A DNA stretch of 64,000 nt from Undaria pinnatifida (GCA_012845835.1 JABAKD010000018.1:1992616-2056615), one strand, 5' to 3'. Shown: positions 18,946-29,976, counted from the first letter of the stretch. Numbers and translations: made by a program. The notes: generated by a model not told the origin, from the letters alone.

Positions 18946-19209
18946 CGCATGCTACGATTGAGGTATAACTCTTTTTGGCTGTTTTGTTTTCTGAATGACG
19001 GGGCTCCTTAACCCAAAATCGCCGGAAAAAAATTGACACTTTTTTGTGCATGATTCTCGAGGTGTATATACCTAAGCGGCTATGGGATTTTTCATCCGGT
19101 GTTGCAGTTTTAGCTTTGGTCCAAACCAGTTTTTCGGAGAGGTCCTAAGCTCCCAAAATGAGGAACCTCAGAGAAAAAAAAATGGTGAACCTGTACCGTC
19201 GCACGCGTC
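18946..19209 (+). mobile_element. A-family palindromic element
   Basis: The start is CCGCATGCTACGATTGAGGT and the end GAACCTGTACCGTCGCACGCGTC. It has typical GACGGGGCTCCTTAACCC and GCATGATTCTCG blocks. It abuts a B copy with no spacer. Confidence 0.75.
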
Positions 19210-19444
19210 CGATAGCCCCCTCCCCAAAACCAGCGATTTTCGTCAACCAACGTTTCATGGCTGCTCGACAAGAGGAAGGTTGCCATAAAAAAATGAATTA
19301 ATCACAACATTTTCTTGCTTGCGAAGGACGGGCGAACGATGGCGTCGGGGGGGGCAAGGGGCACCGTTTTTCAGGAGATACGACCGGGAGCTGGTTTCAA
19401 AGCCGGCGATTTCGAAAAAAAAACGTTGGGGGGGGCTACCGTAG
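19210..19444 (+). mobile_element. B-family element abutting an A element
   Basis: It starts CGATAGCCCCCTCCCC and ends GGGGGGGCTACCGTAG. Its first bases overlap the expected A boundary, so B may have inserted at or replaced the A tip. Confidence 0.75.
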
Positions 19445-19469
19445 TAAGACTCACCTGGGATATATACAT

Positions 19470-20417
19470 CATAGAAATCAAAATACACTCCCGTTGTGAG
19501 ATCGAGTATTTTGTCGAGACTAATGTTTGCAAGCTGTGTATGGTACTCCGATCGGTCGTATTCCGGGATGTGTGTCCTCATTAAGGATATAGGTCGGCGA
19601 CTCCCCTTGCAGCTACGGTCTCGCTTGTACCGGGGTCAACAGGGTGATGTTAATCAGTTTGTGCGCGGAAACTGTATAACTCGTTTTCGAGGAGGACAAA
19701 ATCTGACAGTTGTGGAAGCAAAAACATCAATCAGTTTGTCACGTGTATCCTGTAAGCCGATTGACCGGTGAGGGGAGGGCGGAGTTTTTAAGGGCGTGGT
19801 GGCCTGGGTTTGAGCAAGAGGGGGCGGGGGGTAGGGGAAAGAAACGTGAGGGGCAACTCAATCTGTGCGCGAAAACTATAAATCCTGTAAAAGGATAAAG
19901 TTTCACGGTTGTGGAGGTAATGCATAAGTGTATCATGTTTATCCTGTAGTCGTACAACCAGTGAGTAGAGGACGGAGTGTTCTAAAGGGAGAATACCAAC
20001 ATCTCGCATAGGTGTATATCAGTTAGGAGCTTGCTATACGCGGAGAGCTACGTCCTGTCGACGGTGCGGGTGGTGAGGAAAAAAATAAGGAGGGGGCGTC
20101 GCCGGAGGGGCGGCGGGAGGGGGGGGAAGAGGGGCGGCGGAAGGGGGGGAGGCGGAGGGGGAGGGGGAGCGGGGGAGGGGGGGGGGGGAGGGGGGGGGGG
20201 GAAGGGGAGGAGGGTGGGGAGGGGAGGGGGGGGAAGGGGAGGAGGGTGGGGAGGGGGGGGAGGGGGGGGGAGGGGGGGGGAGAGGGCGGGATTGGGGAGG
20301 GGAGAGAGGGGGGGAGAGGGGGAGGGGGAAGGGGGAGGGGAGAGGAGGGGAGGGGGGCGAGGGGGGAGGGGAGGGGGGAGGGGGGGGGTGAGGGGGGAGG
20401 GGAGGGGGGGGGGGGGG
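19470..20417 (+). repeat. C-family element with expanded G-tract
   Basis: Landmarks in order: GTGAGATCGAGTATTTTGTCG, TTTGCAAGCTGTGTATGGTA, TAAGGATATAGGTCGGCGACT, two GCGCGAAAACTATAAATCC-type modules, GAGGGGAGGGCGGAG, then a G-rich tract. The reverse copies at 24555, 34990 and 60030 show the same order. Confidence 0.75.
20073..20417. repeat. G-rich homopurine tract, about 345 bp
   Basis: Almost pure G with A interruptions. Sister C copies have only 12-25 base C-runs at the same place. Long Gly/Arg-rich and Pro-rich ORFs here are artefacts. Confidence 0.9.
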
Positions 20418-20804
20418 CGTTAAACGTTTTTCTGCACGGTGTGATCGTCCCGCAATGGAACAAGTCGACAACCTACTGCCGACCGTAACGCAATAGAACC
20501 ACGACCCAGGCATAGTAAAAGTTGCGAACAAGGTTAGCATAAACCGTGGAGGGGGGGAGGGGGGAGGGGGAGGGGGGGGGAGGGGGAGGGGGGGGGAGGG
20601 AGGGACATCTTAATAACATGACCATAAAACCGTCGTAACGTTCCCCCTACCTGCCGTAGCCTGTGTCACTCCACGGTTTTTGCTAACCTGGTTCGTAACT
20701 TTCACTGTGCCCGGGTCGTGGTGCTATTGCGTTACGTCGGCAGTAGTAGGTAGTCGACTTGTTCCTTTGCGGGAGGATCACACCGTGCAGAAAAATGTTT
20801 AACG
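20418..20804. mobile_element. 387-bp foldback element with arms of about 130 bp
   Basis: The left arm starts CGTTAAACGTTTTTCTGCAC and the right arm ends GTGCAGAAAAATGTTTAACG. The inner arm ends are TAAACCGTGGA (20550) and TCCACGGTTTT (20670). The loop holds a second G-rich tract. No target duplication can be read because the left flank is a G-tract. Confidence 0.8.
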
Positions 20805-21488
20805 ATCAATTAGTTAACAATAACACCAAACTTTTGCTATTATGCATTCGTATCATGCGCTACCGCTAAACTTTTACCTTTCTTTTACGTTCGCATCAAA
20901 TACTACTACTGCTGCTTCTGTTGTATGTTCGTATTGATTGGTAGACCACTTCTAATAGTTTTAACTTTTTTACTACTTTTAATAAGTAGTAGACTTGCCG
21001 CGAGGCGCGCTGAAGCCATTTTTTCTAATTTTAAATTATATTTACTGAGCGAAGCGAGTTTCTAATCTACACCTGGGCCTCGCAATATAGGCTCCCAAAA
21101 AAAAAAATAGTTGGCGTGCGTGTCTTCGACTAAATATGATATTAGTGTGGGATCATTTGATTTTAGACTGCAGGTGTAGGCAGACCACCACGGAGCAACA
21201 AAGCACACACAGCAGACCACACGGGCAAAAACAGCAGCACACACCGCTCACACAGCCGGCACACAGCGCTCACACAGCGGGCAGCACACAGACAACGGGC
21301 GCAGCGGGCGACGATAGTGGCCAGCAGAGAGCGGGCATGGAGAGTATTCACTCGCTAGGGGTGTGTCCGCTGAGTGTATCTACTGCTGTCTCGTAGTGAG
21401 AGTAGGTCATCATGGAGAGACGTCCGTCGGCGGCGATTGACCCAAACGCGGTCCGTGCGCCAACGCCAGAAGAGCGACAGCAGACACG
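20805..21488. other. AT-rich DNA and possible 5' part of a Helitron remnant
   Basis: No gene is recognised. CTACACCT at 21066 and AGGTGTAG at 21173 form an inverted pair. 21190-21330 is rich in CACA and GCGGGC motifs. If a Helitron is present, its 5' end would lie in or before this stretch. Confidence 0.3.
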
Positions 21489-22082
21489 GCAGAGGGGCTT
21501 GAGAGGTACCTCTACCTAGCTAAGGGAGCCAAGGTCATGCTCACGAAGAACCTGTACCAACAAGTTGGACTCGTGAACGGCATTCGAGGCCATGTCGTCG
21601 AATTGGTGTTTGCAGACGACGCGCCACCGCCGAACCTCTCCCTATACGTTGTCGTCAAGTTCAGAGCGTACTCGGGGGGGGAATGGTCGTCTCAGGAGAG
21701 ATATAGAGGGTGTGTGCCGATTTCCCCCGCAGACACTACTTGGCAGGACGGGGGAACGCAGGTCAGGACGCAGCTGCCGTTGAGGCTCTGCTGGGCCATC
21801 ACTATGCACAAATCACAGGGGCAGACGTTGGAGAAGGCCGTCATAGACTTGGGGCCGAAGGAGGCCTGCACGGGGCTTACTTTCGTCTGTCTTAGTAGGG
21901 CTAAAAGACTAGCGGACCTCATGGTAGAGCCAATGAGTTTCGACAGGATAGGCAAGCTTGGAAACTCCGACACCATGAAGGCTAGGTTGCGGGAAGAGGT
22001 TAGGCTGGTGGAGTTAGCACAAAGCACGCGGGGTAGGTACACAGGCATGGGCGTCTTCAACGCCGTCGCGGCCAACCAATGA
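21489..22082 (+). pseudogene. Helitron-type (PIF1-like) helicase C-terminal fragment
   Basis: The frame reads about 197 codons to a TGA. Visible motifs are GAKVMLTKN with QVGLVNGIRGHV, TMHKSQGQTLEKAVIDLG, and TFVCLSRAKRLADLMV, which match the last motifs of PIF1/Helitron helicases. The Walker A and B region and any Rep domain are absent, so the gene is 5'-truncated. The usual start at 21537 is internal to the homology, which extends upstream to at least GLERYLYLAKGA. Within the fragment the frame is open. In an intact element this protein would unwind and transfer DNA during rolling-circle transposition. Confidence 0.8.
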
Positions 22083-22207
22083 CCACGCATCAATTGCAAT
22101 ACAACAAACGTCACATCCGCTCTATTTTACCTGACATCTGTGGTGCCCCTCGCAATCACACGAACCAATGGCCCGTGGACGCACACGTCTGATGACAGTT
22201 ACATCTA

Positions 22208-22264
22208 TCAGCTGTCGCTCCTTTTAGCGACAGCTATTGTATCTTCATATATATGGTAGTCTAA
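22208..22264 (+). repeat. Candidate Helitron 3' end: hairpin and CTAA
   Basis: The stem AGCTGTCGCT/AGCGACAGCT (22210-22219 and 22226-22235) has a 6-base loop. A CTAA at 22261-22264 fits the CTRR terminus, although the 25-base spacer is longer than usual. It lies 126 bp after the helicase stop. Confidence 0.5.
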
Positions 22265-22718
22265 CTCAAACACTGGTATGTCGCCACGTCGGGAGTGCGG
22301 TGCTTGAAGGCTTAGTAAAGCGAATATTTAAAGGACGGCTGATGCAATCAAGTATATGACTCCCGTTATCTTACAAGCACGTAATAAGTTGTGATTTTTT
22401 TATACTGGAAATAATACAAATGTAAATTAGTTGTTAGTAGTACTTAGTACTAGAGTTCAGCAGTGTCGCAGTATACCGCTCGTGTTCTCATTGCTAACTG
22501 TATAATGTCCCCTTTGCCTGTCTTGTTCAAAACTTTGGTTTGGTTTGATAATATGGCTAAAATACACTCTCATTAATGTAATAACCTCGCGAGTCAGTGT
22601 TGCGGTTGTTGCTTAACCCTTTTACAACTGGAAACCCGTTTTGGGGGACAGAATTACTTGGATTTAGTATAGGAAAGAGTTCGGGGGCTTTGAAGGGGTT
22701 AACTACTACGAGCTGGCA
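22265..22718. other. No gene or recognised repeat seen
   Basis: AT-rich DNA between the Helitron remnant and the Mutator-like element. Confidence 0.4.
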
Positions 22719-22727
22719 TAATTTAAC
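22719..22727. repeat. 9-bp target-site duplication, left
   Basis: TAATTTAAC is identical to 23985-23993 and directly borders the inverted-repeat element. Confidence 0.85.
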
Positions 22728-23984
22728 GAGTGATGGCCGAAATCGGGTACACCCGATCGACCGATAGCCGTTATCGGGTACCCCTTTAACACACAGTCCC
22801 ACAACGACTCAGGACGACATCTCATTGGTCGAAACCACACCGCATCCGAACGCAGCCGCATGTCCATCGGGTGCACCCGATTATGGCTGAACAAGTCCTC
22901 GAAATGTACCCGACTCGCGTACAAGCCACCCGATTATGGCCGGACTACTCGACCACGATCCCGCACGCACACACGCACGCGCAGCGGGCGCGAACTCGCG
23001 CCACGTCACGAGGCGGGGCATTGTTTGTTCTATGGTCTCGGAGCTCTTTTTCTGGAGCTGTTTCTCAATCTTTTTCCGGAGCTTTTTTTTTGTGGACCAT
23101 TGAAGTTGCAGTTAGCACCCCTACACACAAGGTACAGAAGCGCATCTATGCAAACGGGTTAGACATAGGTCACAGACTACCTGGGCACGGACACGGCACG
23201 AGAAGCGCTAAGGATTCAGATGCTCTTTTCCGAATGGCACAGGGAGATATGTTCGTGGCGTGGCGGGCCCGCGAAATGTATTGCCTCCACCTGTCACATC
23301 ACACCCCGAGAAATAAATGAGGATCAAATGACTTGAGTCAACTTGTTTCCTAGAGGTCTCGCTAACAGGTCCTGCAGGGACGCCGTTTTCAGGAAAAGCT
23401 CTGTGGGTCGTGATTGCACCTCTCTTACATGGGAATTAGTTTTGCCATGGCTATCATCCAGCAGTCCTGTACACAGCAATGCTTCATGGTATGTGTGGAG
23501 TCTCATGTATAGTCGTGCACATGTTGCGTTGTGTCGCCAATTTTGTGTGTACTCGGCTGTCGCTGGTGGCCGTTGTTGCACATCACTACTGCTCTGGCTG
23601 TGGTTGGGCGCGCCGGCGTGAGCGGAGCGGGGTCTCACAAGCTACAAACAAGAGATCCGGAAAAAAAGCTTCGAGACCAAAGAACAAACAATGCCCCGCC
23701 TCGTGACGTGGCGCGAGTTCGCGCCCGCTGCGCGTGCGTGTGTGCGTGTGGGCTGGTGGTCGAGTAGTCCGGCCATAATCGGGTGGCTTGTATGCGAGTC
23801 GGGTGCATTTCGAGGACTTGTTCAGCCATAATCGGGTGCACCCGATGGACATGCGGCTGCGTTCGGATGCGGTGTGGTTTCGACCAATGAGATGTCGTCC
23901 TGAGTCGTTGTGGGACTATGTGCTCAAGGGGTACCCGACAACGGCTATCGGTCGATCGGGTGTACCCGATTTCGGCCATTGCTC
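22728..23984. mobile_element. Mutator-like foldback element, 1257 bp
   Basis: Inverted arms of about 315 bp (22728-23046 and about 23665-23984) flank a unique centre of about 620 bp. The tips are GAGTGATGGCC and GGCCATTGCTC. A perfect 9-bp duplication, TAATTTAAC, borders both sides; long terminal inverted repeats with 9-bp duplications are typical of Mutator-like elements. Arms contain internal palindromes built on ATCGGGTGCACCCGAT. No transposase motif is seen, so it is non-autonomous. Confidence 0.85.
23047..23660. other. Central segment of the Mutator-like element, possible captured DNA
   Basis: A plus-strand frame reads from the left arm to 23320. A minus-strand frame of 104 codons spans 23324-23638 and ends with a motif such as LKTASLQDLLARPLG. 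Neither is recognisable. Their protein-like composition leaves open that host or transposon sequence was captured. Confidence 0.3.
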
Positions 23985-23993
23985 TAATTTAAC
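23985..23993. repeat. 9-bp target-site duplication, right
   Basis: TAATTTAAC, identical to 22719-22727. Confidence 0.85.
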
Positions 23994-24554
23994 CCCCATC
24001 AAACCAGCTGGTGGAAAAGGACTCCATAATAAAAGGAAAAGCGTTGGAGAATGGGACGTACTCCTCGGACTATCACCAACAATGAATGATTCCCGGCAGA
24101 TGAATGGATGAAAACCAGCAAATTGCATACAATACAACACATACATACAGCTTCTTCTTCTGCTCTTATAAATATTCTATCATATCCAATTGCCCGTACT
24201 ATTATTGTAATTCGCGCGTAACGGTATACCTTGTATATTTTGAATAATATTATACAATAATAAATAGCAAACTATAGCTGGTACATCGTAATAATCCTGG
24301 TGCAATAATCGAACGTCCAACGGCCATTTCGTACTCAAAGGCCCTGTTGCACACATGAGTATGATATAGACACGCAAAACCCATAATACGCGCGATCGGA
24401 GTATCACACACAGCTTGCAGAGTTGAGTTTCGACAAAATATTCGATTTCACAGCTGGACGGAGTGTATTTTACTTTATTTATTTTATTCTATTTGTTATT
24501 TCACAGCTCTGAATATTTTTTTTTTATCATTATATTTTATTCAGTCTATATACA
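23994..24554. other. AT-rich DNA with a partial C element
   Basis: At 24370-24475 GCGCGATCGGAGTATCACAC, CAGCTTGCAGAGTTGAG and TCGATTTCACAGCTGG mark a C end fragment in reverse orientation. Nothing else is recognised. Confidence 0.5.
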
Positions 24555-25113
24555 TTTTCCCCTAAAACCGTCAGATGTATCCCCTTAAAGGATTTATAGC
24601 TTCCACGCACAAAATGCCCGCCCGTCCGCCCCCCCCTCACCCCCCCCCCCCCCCCCCCCCCCCCGCCCCCCCGTCCCCCCCCCCCGTTTCCCCCCCCTTC
24701 CAACCTCGCTCGCTTCTGAGAAAAACCAGGCCCCCACGTTCTTCAAAACTCCACCCTCCCCCTCACCTGTTATTCGACTTACGGGATTCACTTGATAAAC
24801 GAATACTTTTCCCTCCACAGCTGTCAGATTTTGTCCCCCTCAGAAATGGGTTTTATAGTTTCCGCGCACAGACTGACTAACATCACCCTGTCGACCCTGA
24901 TAGCTACACTGTAGTTGCAAGGGGAGGCGCCGACCTATATCCTTAATGAGGACACACAACTCGTAATACGCGCGATCGGAGTATCACACACAGCTTGCAA
25001 AGTTGAGTTTCGACAAAATCTTCGATCTCACAGCTAGCTGGAGTGAATTTTCATTTTTTCATATAAAGAAAACACTCCTCCAGCAGCTGTGAGATCGAAG
25101 ATTTCGTCAGGTC
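24555..25113 (-). repeat. C-family element ending in an inverted junction at the assembly gap
   Basis: Reverse-orientation landmarks: a C-run block with AAAACTCCACCCTCCCC, CGACTTACGGGATTCACTTG, CACAGACTGACTAACATCACC, GCGCGATCGGAGTATCACAC, ATCTTCGATCTCACAGCT. After about 45 bp, AGCTGTGAGATCGAAGAT appears in the opposite orientation at 25085 and runs into the Ns. Confidence 0.75.
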
Positions 25114-25613
25114 NNNNNNNNNNNNNNNNNNNNNNNNNNNNNNNNNNNNNNNNNNNNNNNNNNNNNNNNNNNNNNNNNNNNNNNNNNNNNNNNNNNNNNN
25201 NNNNNNNNNNNNNNNNNNNNNNNNNNNNNNNNNNNNNNNNNNNNNNNNNNNNNNNNNNNNNNNNNNNNNNNNNNNNNNNNNNNNNNNNNNNNNNNNNNNN
25301 NNNNNNNNNNNNNNNNNNNNNNNNNNNNNNNNNNNNNNNNNNNNNNNNNNNNNNNNNNNNNNNNNNNNNNNNNNNNNNNNNNNNNNNNNNNNNNNNNNNN
25401 NNNNNNNNNNNNNNNNNNNNNNNNNNNNNNNNNNNNNNNNNNNNNNNNNNNNNNNNNNNNNNNNNNNNNNNNNNNNNNNNNNNNNNNNNNNNNNNNNNNN
25501 NNNNNNNNNNNNNNNNNNNNNNNNNNNNNNNNNNNNNNNNNNNNNNNNNNNNNNNNNNNNNNNNNNNNNNNNNNNNNNNNNNNNNNNNNNNNNNNNNNNN
25601 NNNNNNNNNNNNN
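25114..25613. other. Assembly gap (500 N)
   Basis: Exactly 500 unresolved bases, probably a placeholder length. The gap opens in the second arm of an apparent C-element palindrome. Confidence 1.
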
Positions 25614-26261
25614 CAAAAAAGTGCCCTTGGTCGGTGGTAGTGGTGGTGGCGGGTGGTGGCGGGGAGAAAACGGCGGAAAGGGTGAGCTCGAGGGGGGGGG
25701 GTACATTGTTGGGGGGGGATTAAAAGTAATAATTGGTAATATTTTAGTTGTGGTTAAAGGGAGATAAGTGTGTGCGTGATGTGACGGTGGTGCTGGTGGG
25801 GGTGATGGTGGTCGGAGAGGGGGGGGGGAGGTGGGGACTATTTGCGGTGGTGGTAGATTGGGGTGAATACACTAGGGGTGGCTAGGATGGCGGTGAATGT
25901 GTTGGGTATGAGCATGGCTGTTGGTGGGGCGTGAAGGGTGACGGTTAGTGGTGGTAGTGGACGCAGTGGAATGATGGTTGCGGTTGCGGTAGTGGCGATG
26001 GTAGTGGCTGGTTAGATCCCATCCATGTATCGGCAGTCCGCGTGCGATATGACGCGTGCTCGAATGCACACACAAACAGTACACCATTCCCACGCCTCAT
26101 AATACGATTAAGTGGATGACTTTGCTGTAGTAAAATGTTGCCGGCATCGTGCTGTCCAAAATAAATGTAGATGCTGTTTGCTACATATATTAGGTTGTGG
26201 ATAGCGTTGGCGTCGTTGAGGCAAAGCATTACGTTGTACGTTGTGCACCGACCAAGGCCAC
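25614..26261. other. GT/GGT-rich DNA, no gene recognised
   Basis: Imperfect GGTGGT and GTGGTGG stretches to about 26010, then ordinary sequence. ORFs rich in His/Ser/Thr on the minus strand follow the repeat composition. Confidence 0.5.
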
Positions 26262-26990
26262 GTACGGTAGAGGGGGGGGGCACGCTTGAGTACTTCTTTT
26301 GCAGTGGTTCCGTGTCACTCGCGCGAGTGAGTAGCCCACCCGTTCCTTTGCGGTGTTAAGCTTTCGTGCTGTGCCATCTGAGCGATGTGAATCCGCAATA
26401 ATAGAATGGTGAGTTACAGTACGACCAAACCATATCTACGAACGAACTTATTTCCGTCCATGCGGTGCAGAGTCACGTGCGAGTGGTGAAATGACTCAAA
26501 CCCGGCAGTGAAAAAAAAGGATATATCATCACACCATCATAACACCATCATAACACTATCGTAACATCCCTCCTACTAATACCGTAGCGTTGGTCTAACA
26601 TATTGTACCCTATATCATAACACCACCGTAACATCCTTCCTACAAATACCGTAGCCTTGGTCTAACATACTGTACCCTATATCATCACATCATCATCCCC
26701 CGTAGCCTTTGTCTAGCATACTGCACCTTGAATCATAACACCATCGTAACATCCCCCGTACCAATACCGTAGCCTTGGTCTAACATACTGTACTCTATCT
26801 ATCGTAACACCATCATAACACCCCCCGTACCAATACCGTAGCCTTGGTCTAACATACTGTACCCTATATCGTAACACCATCATAACATCCCCCCTACCAA
26901 TACCGTAGCCTTGATCTAACATACTGTACCCTATATCATGACCCCATCGTAACGTCCCCCCTACTAATACCGTACCCCTCATAGTACCTG
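26262..26990. mobile_element. E-family element carrying a 67-bp tandem array
   Basis: It starts TACGGTAGAGGGGGGG. It then has TTCTTTTGCAGTGG, the palindrome TCACTCGCGCGAGTGA, GTTCCTTTGCGG, GTGAATCCGCAATAA, TGCAGAGTCACGTGCGAGTG and CAAACCCGGCAGTGAAAA. Tandem units then extend to about 26990 with ACCGTA at each. Confidence 0.65.
26520..26990. repeat. 67-bp tandem repeat, about six units
   Basis: ACCGTAG recurs at 26581, 26648, about 26699 (a short unit), 26766, 26835, 26902 and 26969. Each unit reads ACCGTAGCCTTGGTCTAACA, then ACTGTACCCTATATCATAAC and a C-run. Confidence 0.9.
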
Positions 26991-27365
26991 GTATTCTGTA
27001 ACTGCCTATGATCAGAGGCGGCCGTCGTCCAGCAATGGCGATATATATTACTGGAAAGATGCAAACGTCCGTTATTATCGGTTTGATATGTCACTCGGTT
27101 TTTTTGACGACGATCATTGTTGCCTGTGGTGGTGATGACGTTTGTCGTGGTTTTGTAATCATGCGGTCATCGCAGTCGCGTCGTGGTTTTCGTCGATGTT
27201 GCGTGGTTGAGGGCATACTTTCTCTCACGGGGGGGTCGCGGTGTGGTGGTCGCTTTGTGTACTACCACCAAAGCATACGGACGCGCGCACCCTGGTGACG
27301 TAAAGGGTTGTAGTGTAGTTTTTTTTTGTTGCTGACGCTACGCGCACTCGTTTCTGCCCGAACGT
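26991..27365. other. No gene recognised
   Basis: One 96-codon plus-strand frame with Ile/Val-rich stretches; no motif and no supporting splice or context evidence. Confidence 0.3.
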
Positions 27366-27720
27366 GAGACGCGTGCTACGATAGAGGCAGCATCTTTTGT
27401 CCGAACTGGTGTCTGACTGCTGACGGATCCTTAACCCACAATAATCAGGAACGGGCCATTTTATTTTTTCATGATTCTCGTCCTGTACCTAGACCATGGG
27501 ATTTTTCGTCCGGTACGAGCAGTGGTATTGTTTTCCAGATCAAACTTGATAAAAAAAAAGTGATGCACCTCTGTCGTAGTACGTGTCGTGAAACACGTCA
27601 TCTCCGTGCGTAGACCATGGGATTTTTCGTTCGTCACGAGCAGGGTTATTTTTTCCCAGATCAAACCTCATAAGAAAAGTGATGCACCTGACGATCGTGT
27701 AGTACGTGTCGTGAAAAACG
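27366..27720 (+). mobile_element. A-family element with duplicated right part
   Basis: It starts GAGACGCGTGCTACGATAGAGG. The right part (TAGACCATGGGATTTTTCGT through GTCGTAGTACGTGTCGTGAA) occurs twice, at about 27488-27600 and 27608-27715, with a GAGCAG...CCAGATCAAAC core in each. Confidence 0.75.
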
Positions 27721-27885
27721 TCATCACCCCCACTTGAAACCTAAAAGAGCCGTGCCTGCATCCTGTTTGGTGCCTGCGCGTCTTTACGCACACACAATTG
27801 CTTGAAGTGCGGCTTACTTATTATACTGATGGTGGTTGCGACGGTTTTTTCGCAGTCAGTCAAGATGATGCTTGATTGAGCCGTG

Positions 27886-28157
27886 TGCAATGTACGATGA
27901 TCGAGGCGCACCAATTTATTCTTCTGAAGCTCTTCACTCGAAGAGCTCTGTACCCCACCCAAAAACTGATTTTTCTGGGTAAATTGAAAGCGGAACTCGT
28001 TAATTAACCAAATACACGGGCCTCGGCAAAAAACACGCACTATTATGTATATTTTAGGGTAAGAAACGAACGGAATTCCGAATATTTTGGGTTAAGGAGT
28101 CCCATCATTCCGATTTGCTTTCGCCCAAAATTTTGCCACCTCTATCGTAGCACGCGG
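27886..28157 (-). mobile_element. A-family palindromic element, reverse orientation
   Basis: The right end is CCACCTCTATCGTAGCACGCG. Landmarks are TTTTGGGTTAAGGAGTCCCATCATTC and a decayed left end near TACGATGATCGAGGCGC. Confidence 0.7.
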
Positions 28158-29976
28158 CGACTACGTGTCGTTTCTGGCGGTGCATATACACAATAACACA
28201 CACCACGCATGGCATTGTGTGCGCGTGATAACAACGCTGCGAATGAGCCCCCGATCCAAAGCACTACTAACCAAGATGCTCCACCATCCGCAACTTGGCC
28301 AGTGAGCGAGAGCGAGAAGGTAGGTGAGAGTATTGGATGTGTGTCCATACGGTCCATACTAAAAGTACGTGCATCTTGTGTGTATACACCAAACTGCACC
28401 TATGAATTTTGTAGCGAGAGTCTAGTCTACCAGCAGTAATAAAATAGTATATGTTGTATGAGCATTGAAATCTACCATCATACAGAGACAGCGTCATCAT
28501 CCTTTTCAACAGTGATTGGCGTCACAACGGCACCACAGCGCAGCAAACGGCAGCCCCCAGTCCAGCAAACGGCACCAGCAGCAAGCAGTGAACTGGTTGC
28601 TCGTCCCATGAAGTGCTGTCTTGTGCTGACCCAGCGGCTGGGTGCCGCCTCGTAACGGAAAAAAGGCAAAGAAACAAATTCGCAAGCGGCATCCATCCAT
28701 CCATCCCGTCCAATTTACCTCATTCATGGGCAAGAATAAGTTAACACTACCACTACTGCACTAGACTACTGGTACTACTACCAAAGTTCCTTGCAAGCTC
28801 CTACTACACCTATCATACATATAATACCCGCTGCGACCAACAATTGTACGAAGTATATTTCTTCTATAATATTATGCTGCTATACAATCAACACGAACTA
28901 TCTAGTCTAGTCGTCTAGCAGTCTACCAGTATGCGAGTAAAACAAAAATATTACCCTAACTACCTGCTATATAGTCTAATAATACTACTACTTTAAGTAC
29001 AGCAACAACACATATTGCATACGAGTATAGTGAGCATTATCTATTGTATAGCATGAGGTCGGGAGGAAAAGCCTCTCTCTGCTTCTGAACATAAAGACTA
29101 TACCGGCATGATATGTATTTATCTCGGGACATTGATGGAGAGTCACCGAGAAATTTGTCATGTACAGTTTGCTACTGGCGGGGGAGGGGGCAGCTCCGCA
29201 TACAGAACTGCGAGTGAGGTCCTACTCGCAGGGCGAAGGGAGTATATTAGACTATACTGTACCAGGTATGTAGTAGCATCAAACAGCTGGCGTCAGTTGA
29301 GGTCATGTGATGTTAATTAGTCCTGTGCGTACAGAGAGGCCCTAGATAGAGGTGGATCATCATGCCGCCACGTTGCCACGTATCTTAGTACCCGCTTAAT
29401 TAAAGTTTTGAATACCAAGATCATCGTGCCGTATATTTCGACGTATGTATGCCTTGAACTAAAAAATCGCCGGTGGTTATCAGAACAAAGCCACGGGATA
29501 CAACAACAGATTGACAGACAAGAAGACGTAGAGCAGGGGGGGGGCTGCTTATAATGGCATTGCCACGTATTTCTGGTAAAATATAAATATACTCCGAAGT
29601 ATTCCATGTAAAAAATCGCCGAATGCTAGATAGAGAGCTACGCACGTAGACTGAACTGGCATCCGCTGCTGCTGTTGCTGTATTGTAGTAGATATCGTTC
29701 GTAACTAATGACGCAGATGAGACGTCTAGACTATATCTGAGGATTAGATGATGGATGCTACATGCATGCACAGAATCTTAAAGGCCAATATATCAAGAGA
29801 ATGATGTCAAACACTGGGTTTGCCGCATGAATGAGGAGTAGACTGCCCTCTACTGACACCAAACAACTACTTACTGCTATTATTACTCGTACTACTGCAT
29901 AGGTTTGCTCGTGAACAATCGGCCATCCCAGCAACCTGGACAGCTCGCGTGTTCCGTCTGTTGTGCTTGACATGTG
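28158..29976. other. Largely unique AT-rich DNA, no confident gene
   Basis: Short ORFs only. A 76-codon frame at 28209 (MALCARDNNAANEPPIQS...) has a balanced composition but no motif or support. Confidence 0.3.

Noticed and set aside
20023..20540. Gly/Arg-rich and Pro-rich ORFs of up to 168 codons
   Set aside because: They arise from the G-tract and are open in several frames on both strands.
23324..23638. Copia-type polymerase remnant inside the Mutator-like element
   Set aside because: A weak resemblance at the C-terminal end only; too short and diverged to support from sequence alone.
25089..25706. ORFs spanning 25089-25706
   Set aside because: They consist of unresolved bases in the assembly gap.
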